From contig CAIYSZ010000057.1 in the NCBI GenBank assembly GCA_903928965.1, positions 1 to 64,000 on the forward strand: a stretch of 64,000 nucleotides of DNA, given 5' to 3'. Under the pieces are notes generated by a model that was given only the letters and a program-made list of their open reading frames with translations, did no database searches and had not been told where the DNA came from. Below, piece after piece: positions 24,759 to 34,398 of this stretch (its first letter is position 1; every line of letters begins with the position of its first letter). Source of the DNA: an uncultured Pseudomonadota bacterium (GTDB lineage: Bacteria > Pseudomonadota > Gammaproteobacteria > Methylococcales > Methylomonadaceae). The position numbers were made by a program, and so were the translations under genes.

Positions 24759-27440
24759 TTAAATTAACCAGGGAGGCGTCGCATCGGCGTTGATACCGTA
24801 TTTGTCGATAGCGGCGGCGACTGTCGCCGGCGGCAGATCGCCTTGTTTCGCTAGGCTGTGCAGAGCGGCGACTGTAATGTGATAACGGTCAACTTCAAAG
24901 AATTTACGCAAATTGGCGCGGGTGTCCGAGCGGCCGAAACCATCGGTGCCCAATACGATGTAAGGCCGGTTAATAATCAGGCCGCGGATTTGCTCGGCGA
25001 ACAGGCGTTGGTAATCCGAGGCGGCTATGGCTGGGCCCTTGGCGTTGGCGAGGCATCGCTCCACGTGCGACAGCCGCGGCGTTTCGGCGGGGTGCAGCCG
25101 GTTCCAGCGTTCCACGGTTTGGCCGTCGCGCGCTAATTCGGTAAAGCTTGGGCAGCTCCAGATATCGGCTTCGACATCCCAATCCTGTTGCAGTAATTGC
25201 GCGGCGGCGATGACTTCAATGAATATTGTGCCTGAACCCAGCAATTGCACGCACGGTTTTTTAGCGCCGGCGGCCTTCTTGAATAAATACATGCCTTTTA
25301 GCACGTCTTCGGCCACCCCTTCCGGCAAGGAGGGCTGGTCGTAGTTTTCATTCATCAGCGTAATGTAATAGAAAATGTCTTCCTGCTCCACATACATGCG
25401 GCGCAAGCCGTCATGAATGATGATCGCTAATTCGTAGGCGAAAGTAGGATCATAGGAATAACAGTTCGGCACGCTAGCGGAGATGATATGGCTGTGGCCG
25501 TCCTCGTGCTGCAAGCCTTCGCCGTTCAAGGTGGTTCGGCCGGCGGTGCCGCCTAGGAGAAAGCCGCGGCAGCGTTGGTCGGCGGCGGCCCAAATCAAGT
25601 CGCCCACGCGCTGGAAACCGAACATCGAATAATAGATGAAGAACGGAATCATTGGCACGTTATGCGTGGAGTAAGACGAGCCGGCGGCGATGAAATCGCA
25701 CAGGCCGCCCGCTTCGTTAATGCCTTCCTGCAAGACTTGGCCGTTTTTGTCTTCTTTGTAGAACATTAATTGTTCCGCGTCTTGCGGCGTGTACAACTGT
25801 CCGACTTGCGACCAGATGCCAAGTTGGCGGAACATGCCTTCCATGCCGAAGGTGCGCGACTCGTCGGGCACGATAGGCACTACCCGCTTGCCGATGTTTT
25901 TATCCTTGACCAGAATGTTCAGAATACGTACGAACGCCATGGTGGTGGATATTTCGTGGCCTTCGCCCAGGCCATCCAACAGCGGTTTGAAGGCTGACAA
26001 TTCCGGGATGGCCAAGGTTTCCGATTTAGTCCGCCGCGACGGCAAATAACCGCCCAGGTCGGCGCGGCGCTGTTGCAGATATTTGAATTCCTCGGATTCC
26101 GGTTTGAAACGCAGATAAGGCAAATGATTCAGCTCTTCGTCGGAAACCGGTAATTGATAGCGGTCGCGGATCAAGCGGATGGATTCCATGCTCATCTTTT
26201 TTTGTTGATGGCTGGTGTTTTGCGCTTGCCCGGAATCGCCCATGCCGTAACCTTTGATGGTTTTGGCCAGAATGACCGTCGGTTGGCCTTGGTGAGCGGC
26301 GGCGGCGCGGTAGGCGGCGTAAACCTTGATCGGGTCGTGGCCGCCGCGGTTCAATTCCCAAATGTCGTGGTCGGTGTAATCCCGCACCAGCTCTTGTAGT
26401 TCCGGGGTGTTGAAAAAGTGTTTGCGTACGTAAGCGCCGTCCTTGGATTTAAAGGTTTGGTAATCGCCATCCACGCATTCCATCATGCGCTTGGCCACCA
26501 GGCCTTGTTTGTCGCGCGCCAGGATGGGGTCCCAGCGCCTGCCCCAAATCACTTTAATGACGTTCCAATTCGCGCCGCGGAAGTTGCTTTCCAACTCTTG
26601 GATGATTTTGCCGTTGCCGCGCACCGGTCCATCCAGGCGTTGCAGATTGCAATTGACCACGAAAATCAGATTGTCCAGTTTTTCGCGGCCGGCCATGCCG
26701 ATGGCGCCCAAGGTTTCCGGTTCGTCGGTCTCGCCGTCGCCGAGGAAGGCCCAAACCTTGCGGCCCTCGGTGTTCGCCAGGCCGCGGCTATGCATGTAGC
26801 GCATGAAGCGCGCCTGGTAAATGGCCATGATCGGGCCCAGGCCCATGGAGACGGTAGGAAATTGCCAGAATTCCGGCATCAGCCACGGATGCGGATAAGA
26901 CGACAGGCCATTGCCGCCGACTTCTTGCCGGAAATTGTCCATTTGGTCTTCTTCCAGACGGCCTTGCAAATAGGCTAGAGCGTAAGTGCCGGGAGCGGAG
27001 TGGCCTTGGGAAAAAATCATGTCGCCGCCCTGGACGGCGGAAGTCGCGCGCCAAAAATGGTTTTGGCCGACGTCGTAAAGCGTGACGGCGGAGGCGAAAC
27101 TGGCAATGTGGCCGCCGACGTTGGTGTATTTGTTGGCGCGCAACACCATCATCATGGCGTTCCAACGCACATAGGAACGAATGGTGCGTTCTATGTCGGT
27201 GTCGCCAGGGAATTTGGGTTGTTGGTCTACAGGGATGGTGTTTATATAGGGTGTATTAGCCGAAAACGGTATGTCCGAACCAGATTGTCGGGCGATGCTT
27301 ACCAGTTTTTCTATCAAATAAGCCGCTCGTTTGGCGCCTTCTTTCTCTATTACCGCTTCCAGCGATTCAATCCACTCTCTGGTTTCTTCTGGATCAATGT
27401 CGTAAGTTCCGTTAACCTCAGGGTTTAAACTGTTATTCAT
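24759..27440 (-). CDS. aceE: Pyruvate dehydrogenase E1, homodimeric type
   Basis: Thiamine-diphosphate enzyme that decarboxylates pyruvate and acetylates the E2 lipoyl group. The 893-residue length and start (IDPEETREWIESLEAV) match the AceE family. The ThDP/Mg motif GDGETDEPE is followed by VVNCNLQRLDGPV, and SGHSAPGTYA-type substrate segments (FSQGHSAPG) lie nearby. ATG 27440 is preferred to an upstream frame opening at 27470. First gene of aceE-aceF-lpd; no pdhR regulator is seen beside it. Confidence 0.97.
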   Translation of the reverse strand: MNNSLNPEVNGTYDIDPEETREWIESLEAVIEKEGAKRAAYLIEKLVSIARQSGSDIPFSANTPYINTIPVDQQPKFPGDTDIERTIRSYVRWNAMMMVLRANKYTNVGGHIASFASAVTLYDVGQNHFWRATSAVQGGDMIFSQGHSAPGTYALAYLQGRLEEDQMDNFRQEVGGNGLSSYPHPWLMPEFWQFPTVSMGLGPIMAIYQARFMRYMHSRGLANTEGRKVWAFLGDGETDEPETLGAIGMAGREKLDNLIFVVNCNLQRLDGPVRGNGKIIQELESNFRGANWNVIKVIWGRRWDPILARDKQGLVAKRMMECVDGDYQTFKSKDGAYVRKHFFNTPELQELVRDYTDHDIWELNRGGHDPIKVYAAYRAAAAHQGQPTVILAKTIKGYGMGDSGQAQNTSHQQKKMSMESIRLIRDRYQLPVSDEELNHLPYLRFKPESEEFKYLQQRRADLGGYLPSRRTKSETLAIPELSAFKPLLDGLGEGHEISTTMAFVRILNILVKDKNIGKRVVPIVPDESRTFGMEGMFRQLGIWSQVGQLYTPQDAEQLMFYKEDKNGQVLQEGINEAGGLCDFIAAGSSYSTHNVPMIPFFIYYSMFGFQRVGDLIWAAADQRCRGFLLGGTAGRTTLNGEGLQHEDGHSHIISASVPNCYSYDPTFAYELAIIIHDGLRRMYVEQEDIFYYITLMNENYDQPSLPEGVAEDVLKGMYLFKKAAGAKKPCVQLLGSGTIFIEVIAAAQLLQQDWDVEADIWSCPSFTELARDGQTVERWNRLHPAETPRLSHVERCLANAKGPAIAASDYQRLFAEQIRGLIINRPYIVLGTDGFGRSDTRANLRKFFEVDRYHITVAALHSLAKQGDLPPATVAAAIDKYGINADATPPWLI

Positions 27441-27537
27441 TACGCTGCCTAGTGAAAAATCGGGGATCAACGGGGAAAAGCATACCCGAAATAGCCGGTT
27501 TCGGCACTATTTTTTAACAACCTGCGCTAATCGTCTT

Positions 27538-29154
27538 TTACGAGCTGCAAGATAGCATGGAGCAACCGGCGCGATGCTTTGCCCAATCCGGCCTTTTCGC
27601 CGCGAACCGCTCCCGGCCCGGCTGTTCGGTATAAGGGTGGCGCAGTACCCGCAGCCATTCGCGCAGCATGCCGAAGTCGCCGCTGGCGGCTTCGTCTATG
27701 ACCAATTGCGCCAAATAATTACGTGGGGTATATAACGGATTGACTGAGTGCATCAGCGTTTTGCGCGCCTCAAGGGTTAGGGGATCATGCCGCAGCCGTT
27801 GTTGGTAACGTTGCAGCCAGACCTTGGCGCTATGCCGTTGCGCTACACTTAAGTTTAGATAACAGCAGGCGCTGAACCAAGCCAGAAAATCGGCTGCCGG
27901 AGTGTGCGGGCTTATATCGGCCAGACCGCGGTAAAACAGCGTCATGTCGGTTTCGCAATTTTGTAGCAGTTGCGACAAATCGTCGATCATCAGTGTATCG
28001 TCAAGCAGACTAGTGTCGGATTGTTCCAGATATTCCCGTAATCCGAGTTTGCTCGCCATCATTTTGCGCCAGCCTTGGTCAAAAGCCTCGCCGTAGCAGG
28101 TATCCAGGGCTTGTTGCAAGCTTTCGACGCTGGGAATGATCGGTAGTAGCGCGTTGGCCAGTTGCACCAGATTCCAATAGGCGATTTTCGGCTGGTGGCC
28201 GTAACGGTAGCGGCGGCCTTGCGCGTCGGTGGTGTTGGGCGTCCAGTTCGGGTCGTAGTTTTCCAGCCAGCCGTAGGGTCCGAAATCAATGGTCAGGCCA
28301 AGTATGGACATATTATCGGTGTTCATCACGCCGTGCACGAAGCCTACCCGCTGCCAATGTACGATGAGTTCCGCGGTTTTGCGGCATACTTCCTCGAACC
28401 AGGCGCGGTAGGTTTCCGGGCCGGGTTCGCCCAGATGCGGAAAATCGCGGCGTATGGTGTAGTCTACCAATTGTTTCAAGGTGGCGGCGTCGTTGCGGGC
28501 GGTGAAGATTTGAAAGCTGCCGAAACGGGTGAATGACGGCGCGACGCGGCAGACTATCGCGCCCGGTTCCCATTCCGGGTTGCCGTCATAGAACATGTCG
28601 CGCCGCACCGGCTGGCCGCTGCCGATCACGGTCAGGGCGCGGGTGGTGGGTACGCCCAAGTGGTGCATGGCCTCGCTGCAAATGAATTCGCGGATGGAAG
28701 AGCGCAGCACCGCCAGACCGTCGGCGCTACGCGAATAAGGCGTCAGGCCGGCGCCTTTGAGTTGCAGGGTGTAATACGCTCCGTCTTTATTCACCAATTC
28801 ACCGAGATTGACCACGCGGCCGTCGCCGAGTTGTCCGGCCCAATGGCCGAATTGGTGGCCGCCGTAGCAGCAGGCATAGCCTTGCATGCCGGGGAGTAGG
28901 CGATTGCCGGCGAAAATAGCGCAAAATTCGTCGGAGGCGCACATGTCCGGGGAGAAGCCCAATTCGGCGGCTAATTCCTCGGAATGGGCGACCAAGCGCG
29001 GTTGAGGAACCGGCGTCGGATTTACGAAGGAGTAGCAGGCTTGGTAAACTTGCCGGCGGTAATTGTCCGGCTCCGGGTCGGCGGGCAGTTCGCGCAAAAA
29101 GCGGTTGTCGAATACCAATGAATCGAATAATGAACGGGTGGCGGCTTGGGTCAT
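27538..29154 (-). CDS. selO: Protein adenylyltransferase SelO (YdiU)
   Basis: Pseudokinase-fold enzyme that transfers AMP from ATP to Ser, Thr or Tyr of target proteins; linked to oxidative stress and redox control. The 538-residue protein carries the family start (FDNRFLRELPADP), the Gly-rich YYTLQLKGAGLTPYSR, VHGVMNTDNMSILG with the catalytic Asp/Asn, and the metal-binding DFGPYG. The C-terminus ends SCSS, with Cys at the place where eukaryotic SelO has selenocysteine. It is upstream of aceE on the same strand with about 97 bp between. Confidence 0.95.
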   Translation of the reverse strand: MTQAATRSLFDSLVFDNRFLRELPADPEPDNYRRQVYQACYSFVNPTPVPQPRLVAHSEELAAELGFSPDMCASDEFCAIFAGNRLLPGMQGYACCYGGHQFGHWAGQLGDGRVVNLGELVNKDGAYYTLQLKGAGLTPYSRSADGLAVLRSSIREFICSEAMHHLGVPTTRALTVIGSGQPVRRDMFYDGNPEWEPGAIVCRVAPSFTRFGSFQIFTARNDAATLKQLVDYTIRRDFPHLGEPGPETYRAWFEEVCRKTAELIVHWQRVGFVHGVMNTDNMSILGLTIDFGPYGWLENYDPNWTPNTTDAQGRRYRYGHQPKIAYWNLVQLANALLPIIPSVESLQQALDTCYGEAFDQGWRKMMASKLGLREYLEQSDTSLLDDTLMIDDLSQLLQNCETDMTLFYRGLADISPHTPAADFLAWFSACCYLNLSVAQRHSAKVWLQRYQQRLRHDPLTLEARKTLMHSVNPLYTPRNYLAQLVIDEAASGDFGMLREWLRVLRHPYTEQPGRERFAAKRPDWAKHRAGCSMLSCSS

Positions 29155-29328
29155 GGCTGGCGTCGTCTTAAGTGGTGGTTATAAAAAACAAGCAAAATTC
29201 ATGACAAGCGCTTGGGCTTACGCGTAAAATTCAAGGCCTTGATGGGTTGACTTGACAATGAGCTTATTGTCGTTAGCCAAATCGCGTTATTATCGTTTTG
29301 ATTGAACTCCCCAAGGAGGCTTTGCCTT

Positions 29329-29652
29329 ATGTTACCGCGTTTTTTTTCCTATGCCCGCGCTGGTCTTTGCGCGGGGTTGGCCGCCAGCATTTTGAGCGGA
29401 TGTTTTACCGTGGGTCAGGAATTTGCGAGAAGCCGGGTTGGCGACATTAAAATCGGCCAAACCAAGAAACAGGACATTCAAGATTTGTTCGGCCCGCCGT
29501 GGCGCACCGGTCTGGAGGACGGACACGTGACTTGGACTTACGGCATTTATCACTATTATTTATTCGGCAGCGACGATACCCAGGATTTGTTGGTCAAATT
29601 CGACAGTCAAGGTCTGGTCCGCTCTTATACGTTTAGTTCGACGCGCAAATAG
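29329..29652 (+). CDS. Small BamE/SmpA-like outer-membrane lipoprotein
   Basis: The 107-residue protein has a signal peptide ending in lipobox LSGC, so Cys is lipidated. The mature part (VGDIKIGQTKKQDIQDLFGPPW...) follows the BamE/SmpA/OmlA pattern: a GxT..dv..lfG-P start and a YTF strand at the end. True bamE usually neighbours fur or recN; here it sits between selO and pyrE, so this is a paralogue or a distant homologue rather than bamE proper. ATG 29329 follows AAGGAGG by 9 nt. Confidence 0.8.
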   Translation: MLPRFFSYARAGLCAGLAASILSGCFTVGQEFARSRVGDIKIGQTKKQDIQDLFGPPWRTGLEDGHVTWTYGIYHYYLFGSDDTQDLLVKFDSQGLVRSYTFSSTRK

Positions 29653-29654
29653 GC

Positions 29655-30293
29655 CTAAACGCCGTATTGGCGGCGATAGGCTTGCACCGCCGCCAGCCGT
29701 GCGCCGTTTTCCGCTTGCCGTTCGATGAAGCTTATGATTTCGTGCAGCGAGATGATGGCGATGACCGGCAATCCGAATTCGCGCTCCACTTCCTGCGCCG
29801 CGGACAATTCGCCCTGGCCTTTTTCCCGCCGGTCCAGGGCGATCAGCATTCCGGCGGGCGTGGCGCCGGCGCGGCGGATAATGTCCACCGATTCGCGCGC
29901 CGATGTGCCGGCGGTAATCACGTCGTCGATAATCAGCACGCGGCCTTTAAGCGGCGCGCCGACTATCATGCCGCCTTCGCCGTGGTCCTTGGCTTCCTTG
30001 CGGTTGAAGGCGAACGGCAGTTCGCGGCCTAGCCCGGCGCAGGCGATGGCGGCGGCGGCGGCCAAGGGTATGCCCTTGTAGGCCGGACCATAGATTAAAT
30101 CCACTTCCAGACCGGAGGCTTGCAGGGCTAGAGCGTAAAATTGGCCCAGCCGGGCCAGTTGTCCGCCGCTGTTGAACAAGCCGCTGTTGAAGAAATACGG
30201 GCTGATGCGGCCGGATTTTAATTGAAATTCGCCGAATTTCAGCACGCCGCAATCCAGGGCGTATTGAATGAATTGGGTTTGGTAATCTTGCAT
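29655..30293 (-). CDS. pyrE: Orotate phosphoribosyltransferase
   Basis: Joins orotate to PRPP, giving OMP in pyrimidine synthesis. The 212-residue length is standard. [13 protein letters not shown] near residue 28 and the PRPP-binding motif [13 protein letters not shown] (about residues 118-130) identify the family, and [13 protein letters not shown] is the flexible loop with the catalytic Lys. ATG 30293 (MQDYQTQF) is chosen over a longer frame to 30338 by homology. It converges on the lipoprotein gene, with 2 bp between stops. Confidence 0.97.
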   Translation of the reverse strand: MQDYQTQFIQYALDCGVLKFGEFQLKSGRISPYFFNSGLFNSGGQLARLGQFYALALQASGLEVDLIYGPAYKGIPLAAAAAIACAGLGRELPFAFNRKEAKDHGEGGMIVGAPLKGRVLIIDDVITAGTSARESVDIIRRAGATPAGMLIALDRREKGQGELSAAQEVEREFGLPVIAIISLHEIISFIERQAENGARLAAVQAYRRQYGV

Positions 30294-30364
30294 GAAGTTT
30301 CCTGGCTTGCCTGAGAGGGGAATTATAACCGCTTCCACCGTTGAAATGCGGGCGGCTGGGCGCT

Positions 30365-31501
30365 TTAGTCAGGCAGGAATTTACCGAGAACGTCGTCCAA
30401 AAAATCCCAGCCTTTTTCCGTGCAGGCGATACGTCCCTCGCTCCGCCGCAGCAGGCCTTGCGCCTGGCATTGGCTGAGGGCCGGTTCCAGGCTGGATGCG
30501 TCAAGTCCGGTGCGCTGGCGGTAATCCAGCAAGCTGAATCCGTCGCGTAAGCGCAAGTGGTTCATTAAAAACTCGAACGGCAATTGCGCGGCGGCCACGC
30601 TTTCCACCTGCGCGTGCGCCGGATTTTGCATATAGTGTTCAGGATGCTTGGGCTTGGCGGTGCGGATCATGCCTTGGCTTAGGCTGAGCTTGCCGTGCGC
30701 GCCGGCCCCGATGCCGATGTAGTCGCCGAATTGCCAATAATTCCGGTTATGCCGGCAGCTATAACCCTCTTGGGCGTAAGCGGAGATTTCGTATTGCCGG
30801 TAACCGGCTTGAGCAAGAATGTGTTGTCCGGCTAGTTGTAGTCGGTAGGCGGCGTCCGCTTCCGGTAGCGGCGGCGGATACTTGTGGAAATAGGTATTCG
30901 GCTCTAAAGTCAAATGGTAATAGGATAGATGCGTCGGCTCTAAATCAATGGCTATTTGCACGTCGGCGCGGGTCTGGTCCGGGGTTTGGCCGGGCAGGCC
31001 GAACATCAAATCCAGATTGAAGTTATCGAAGCCGGCCGCGCGGGCTTTTTGCGCTGCGTCCACGGCCTGTCCGGCATCGTGGATGCGGCCCAACAGACGC
31101 AGATGCTCGCTATTGAAGCTTTGCACCCCAATGGACAGGCGGTTGATGCCTAGGCTTCTGAATTCCCGGAATTTAACGCTGTCGATCGCGCCCGGGTTGG
31201 CTTCCAGGGTGATTTCGCAATCCGCCGCCACCGGCGCTTGCGCCCGAATGGTTTGCAATAAAGCGGCTATCGGTTCCGGCGCGAACAAGCTGGGCGTGCC
31301 GCCGCCCATAAAAATGCTGGTTATGGCGCGCGCCGAGTCGAGGCGCGCGAATTCATGTTCGAAATCCTCGCGCAGGGCGGCGATATAGCGCTGTTCCGGC
31401 GCGCCGCCTTTTACTTCATGTGAATTAAAGTCGCAATAGGGACACTTGCGCACGCACCAGGGAAAATGGATATACAGCCCCAGGGGCGGCGGGTTCACCA
31501 T
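30365..31501 (-). CDS. hemW: HemW, radical SAM heme chaperone
   Basis: Oxygen-independent coproporphyrinogen oxidase-like protein that binds heme and a 4Fe-4S cluster and delivers heme to respiratory enzymes. The 378-residue protein has the radical SAM motif CVRKCPYC (Cys16, Cys20, Cys23) followed by DFNSH, characteristic of HemW, plus GGGTPSLF and the IGVQSFN signature. ATG 31501 ([15 protein letters not shown]) is right for the family; the open frame extends 54 codons upstream into gloA but that part is not homologous. It overlaps the gloA 3' end by 7 bp. Confidence 0.95.
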   Translation of the reverse strand: MVNPPPLGLYIHFPWCVRKCPYCDFNSHEVKGGAPEQRYIAALREDFEHEFARLDSARAITSIFMGGGTPSLFAPEPIAALLQTIRAQAPVAADCEITLEANPGAIDSVKFREFRSLGINRLSIGVQSFNSEHLRLLGRIHDAGQAVDAAQKARAAGFDNFNLDLMFGLPGQTPDQTRADVQIAIDLEPTHLSYYHLTLEPNTYFHKYPPPLPEADAAYRLQLAGQHILAQAGYRQYEISAYAQEGYSCRHNRNYWQFGDYIGIGAGAHGKLSLSQGMIRTAKPKHPEHYMQNPAHAQVESVAAAQLPFEFLMNHLRLRDGFSLLDYRQRTGLDASSLEPALSQCQAQGLLRRSEGRIACTEKGWDFLDDVLGKFLPD

Positions 31502-31935
31502 GTCCCGGAATTTTGCATGGACGCCCAGGGTTCTTGCGGGGTTAGCGGCTGGCCTTTTTGCAGCAATTCTATGGAAATTTGGTCGGGAGAGCGGATAAAC
31601 GCCATGTATCCGTCCCGCGGCGGACGCAAGATGCTCACGCCTTGGTATTGCAATTGGCGGCAAGTTTGGTAGATATCTTCCACTTCAAACGCCAGATGGC
31701 CGAAGTTGCGGCCGCCGGCGTATGGCTCCGGGTCCCAATTATGGGTCAGCTCCAACAGGGGGGCGCGTTGGTCGCGCGCGGCGCTTAAATCGGCCGGCGC
31801 GGCCAAATAAACCAGGGTAAAACGGCCCTCGGGGTTGTCGATGCGCTGGACTTGGCTCAAGCCTAGCTTGTTGCAATAAAAGTTCAAGGATTCGGCGAGG
31901 TCGCCGACTCTAATCATGGTGTGCAGATAGCGCAT
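31495..31935 (-). CDS. gloA: Lactoylglutathione lyase (glyoxalase I)
   Basis: VOC-superfamily metalloenzyme that isomerises the hemithioacetal of methylglyoxal and glutathione to S-lactoylglutathione. The 146-residue protein begins [10 protein letters not shown], and [17 protein letters not shown] and ISIELLQ supply the expected metal ligands (His5, then Glu, His and Glu). Overall length and order match bacterial GloA. It is directly upstream of hemW, with overlapping ends, so the two form an operon. Confidence 0.88.
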   Translation of the reverse strand: MRYLHTMIRVGDLAESLNFYCNKLGLSQVQRIDNPEGRFTLVYLAAPADLSAARDQRAPLLELTHNWDPEPYAGGRNFGHLAFEVEDIYQTCRQLQYQGVSILRPPRDGYMAFIRSPDQISIELLQKGQPLTPQEPWASMQNSGTW

Positions 31936-32092
31936 GGGAGTCTCCCGGAGTGGCGGCGAATAGCGCTATCCCAACCGTTTAGCGCTCTTAAATTAAGTCG
32001 CTAACAAAAAAGACCATGCTAATGAACTATAGAAGACCTTGTGTCGACAAGGCCGTAGGCTAAGCAAAACATAGAGACTTATTGTTAACCAC

Positions 32093-34015
32093 TCATTGTA
32101 CCAATAAACGATTATTTACGGCGGGAGTGCAGACCTTATAGTCCGCCAACGGCGTATTCGTAACCGTCGTCAAAGCCTGGCTTTTAGCGGTTGGAAGGCT
32201 CAGGTCCTCGTAAACGCCGAAGGCATCGCCCTGCGGCGTGGCCAGCACGTAATACATAAACAAGTCGTTGCCGCAACCGTAGAAATCGGCCAGTTCGTCT
32301 TGAATCAATCGACTCATGCGCGGGTCGGATAGGCCTTGTTCCGCCAGCGCGGTGTTTTTCTCCTGACTCAAATCCGGGCCGCCCTCATAAGTAAAGCTTT
32401 TGAGATTGTAATAATTCGCCAGGCTTTTGAAGGTGACGTTATTCCACTGCACGCCGCCGCGGTAGGCTGGCAATCCGCTAAAGCCGTGCATATCCAGGTT
32501 CAGGCCGGTTTGCAAGTTGGCGAACAAATCGTCTAGCGTGGCGTCGTTGCCGGCGGCGCTAAAATACGGCGCGCCGGCAATAGCGTAAAAAAAGACGCAT
32601 GGCGGGCCGAAATTACGGTTGACGTAGCGCAGAACATCCTCGGTCAGAAATGGTTGCGCTGCCTGAAAGGCGAATACCGGCCGGATGGTGGTATTGATCG
32701 CGGCATCGCCATACACTTGAGCGAATAATTGGCTGATGCGCACCAATTGATGCGCCACGCGGCGGAAGCCCCAATACCATTTGTTGTCGGCGTGATCATA
32801 GTTCAAGCTTGGGTCCGCTCCGTTGTTGACTTCATTGATCGCGGCGTTCAAGTTGGCGGCGTTTTGCGAAAAGTCGCTATTCCAAACTTCATTGCTATAC
32901 TCCACGTAGACATTTAATAGCGGGTTTAAGCTTGCTTTCAGCAAACTCGCCAACTGAATCACATAATTGTTGGCGCTGGGGTCGGTCAAATCCACGCCTG
33001 CCGGAATGTTGATCCAAATATCCTTGTGCGCTTGATTCGCCAACGCGATGACGTATTCCCAGGCAATGCCGCGCGCATCTTGCTGAGTGGGATCAAGAGC
33101 GGATTTGCGGTTGGCCCAGTGGGTGGCCGGGTTGCCGTTGGCGTTCAAGAGTTCCATGCAACGTAACACGCTAAAAGGCTGCACGGCGTTCAGAAACTGG
33201 GTGGTGAATACTTGATTTGAACCGGGCGCATAGCCGGGGCGCAATAATTTTAGGTTTTGCACTCCGCCATGAGTGTTGTAAAACTCCAAATCCAAAGCCG
33301 AATTGGCAGGGCCAACCACCACTTGCGCCGTGGTGGTGTTGCTGTTTGCGTCATAGGCCTGATTCAAAATTTGATTGCCGTTATTGGAACGCAGGTTGGC
33401 TTGACCATTGAAGCTTAGGCTATAGGTTCCGAACATGCTGGGAAACGTCGCGGTCAACGGCCTGCCTAAGGGATCATAAGAGTTGGTGATGAAATAGACG
33501 CCGAAATCCGTTGTTGGCCAGCCATTGGCGTCCAGCGGCGGCGGATTGGCGCTTGGATCCCATGGCATGTTAATGTTGGCGAAACCGCGCGCCTGTTTCA
33601 TCACGTCAACAAAAGTCATTTGCCGGTCGCCCCAGTCGCTGATGCCAACCAGATTAATACCCACGGGCGTGTTCCCCGGAGGCGGCGGCGGCTCCACTAA
33701 TATGGAAACGGCGCTTTTGGCGGTTGAGCCGCCTGCTCCGGCGCAAGTCAAACCATAGGTTTTGGCGCTGGTCAGGCGGAGAAGGGTACGCGAGCCGGAA
33801 GGTGCAACCTGGCCTGACCAACCACCGGAAGCCTTACACGTTTTGGCGTTGGCGGAGGTCCAGGTCAGCGTGGAGGCGCCGCCATGTATCACCGAAATAT
33901 GCGATGCGCTCAGGCTCACGCTCGGAGGTATTTTTTGGGTAGAAGCATACGCGCCAATTAGCGGCAACGCTAATGAGGCAGAGATGATCAATAGTTTGAG
34001 CGCTTGTGTTTTCAT
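32093..34015 (-). CDS. Secreted Ig-like plus glycosidase-like protein, paralogue 1
   Basis: Exported 640-residue protein. After a signal peptide (to about residue 24, GAYAS) comes an Ig-like domain (about 30-110; the SLSASHISVIHGG, TLTWTSANA and ASGGWSG phrases are typical). A Pro-rich linker leads to a large domain (about 118-640) with YVEYSNEVWN, Glu376 as likely acid/base, and FTYEGGPDLSQ, Glu544 as likely nucleophile. This arrangement is that of clan GH-A retaining glycosidases, so it may cleave polysaccharide, but I cannot name the family or substrate. A second copy lies directly upstream on the same strand. Overall identity to that copy is high outside the signal peptide. Confidence 0.75.
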   Translation of the reverse strand: MKTQALKLLIISASLALPLIGAYASTQKIPPSVSLSASHISVIHGGASTLTWTSANAKTCKASGGWSGQVAPSGSRTLLRLTSAKTYGLTCAGAGGSTAKSAVSILVEPPPPPGNTPVGINLVGISDWGDRQMTFVDVMKQARGFANINMPWDPSANPPPLDANGWPTTDFGVYFITNSYDPLGRPLTATFPSMFGTYSLSFNGQANLRSNNGNQILNQAYDANSNTTTAQVVVGPANSALDLEFYNTHGGVQNLKLLRPGYAPGSNQVFTTQFLNAVQPFSVLRCMELLNANGNPATHWANRKSALDPTQQDARGIAWEYVIALANQAHKDIWINIPAGVDLTDPSANNYVIQLASLLKASLNPLLNVYVEYSNEVWNSDFSQNAANLNAAINEVNNGADPSLNYDHADNKWYWGFRRVAHQLVRISQLFAQVYGDAAINTTIRPVFAFQAAQPFLTEDVLRYVNRNFGPPCVFFYAIAGAPYFSAAGNDATLDDLFANLQTGLNLDMHGFSGLPAYRGGVQWNNVTFKSLANYYNLKSFTYEGGPDLSQEKNTALAEQGLSDPRMSRLIQDELADFYGCGNDLFMYYVLATPQGDAFGVYEDLSLPTAKSQALTTVTNTPLADYKVCTPAVNNRLLVQ

Positions 34016-34398
34016 GGCCGTTGCTCCCGCCGGTAATACCTTTTTATCTGTCTGGTTTTATGTGTATTTTCATAGATTAAAGATAACGCTGGAGCGAATG
34101 AATTGGATCGGTTTCATTCCCTAGGTCCGATTACGTGGCTATAAATACTTATTTTTTAGGATTAGTTTAGAGGCTAGGAGGCGGCCCTGATTTTTCAGGG
34201 GCTGGAAAACTTAAAAAAGCTATCAGCTTGATACGGGACAAGCGTGCCAGCCTGAGCAAAAGGCTGTGGATTGCATGCCGGCCAAAGCCTTGGGTTGTTG
34301 GCCGTGTGGGGGGGCTAGTCGTTATATAAGATGGGGCGTTCGGAACCAAAGGAAAAGCCGGCCCGCCGTGTTGGGCGGGCCGGTAGGCGCGAGGGGCG
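34016..34398. other. Spacer between the two paralogues
   Basis: These 383 bp hold the terminator of the upstream paralogue near 34352-34384 and presumably a promoter for the downstream one in the AT-rich 34050-34170 part. No supportable gene was seen. Confidence 0.6.
34352..34384 (-). terminator. Rho-independent terminator of paralogue 2
   Basis: A strong stem of 10 GC-rich pairs (CCGGCCCGCC at 34358-34367 with GGCGGGCCGG at 34374-34383) is followed on the minus strand by TTTTCC. It lies just past the stop of the 34399-36321 gene, so the two paralogues are probably separate transcripts. Confidence 0.8.

Noticed and set aside
31502..31663. N-terminal extension of the hemW frame
   Set aside because: It overlaps gloA, is not conserved in HemW and has no ribosome-binding site; ATG 31501 gives the family start.
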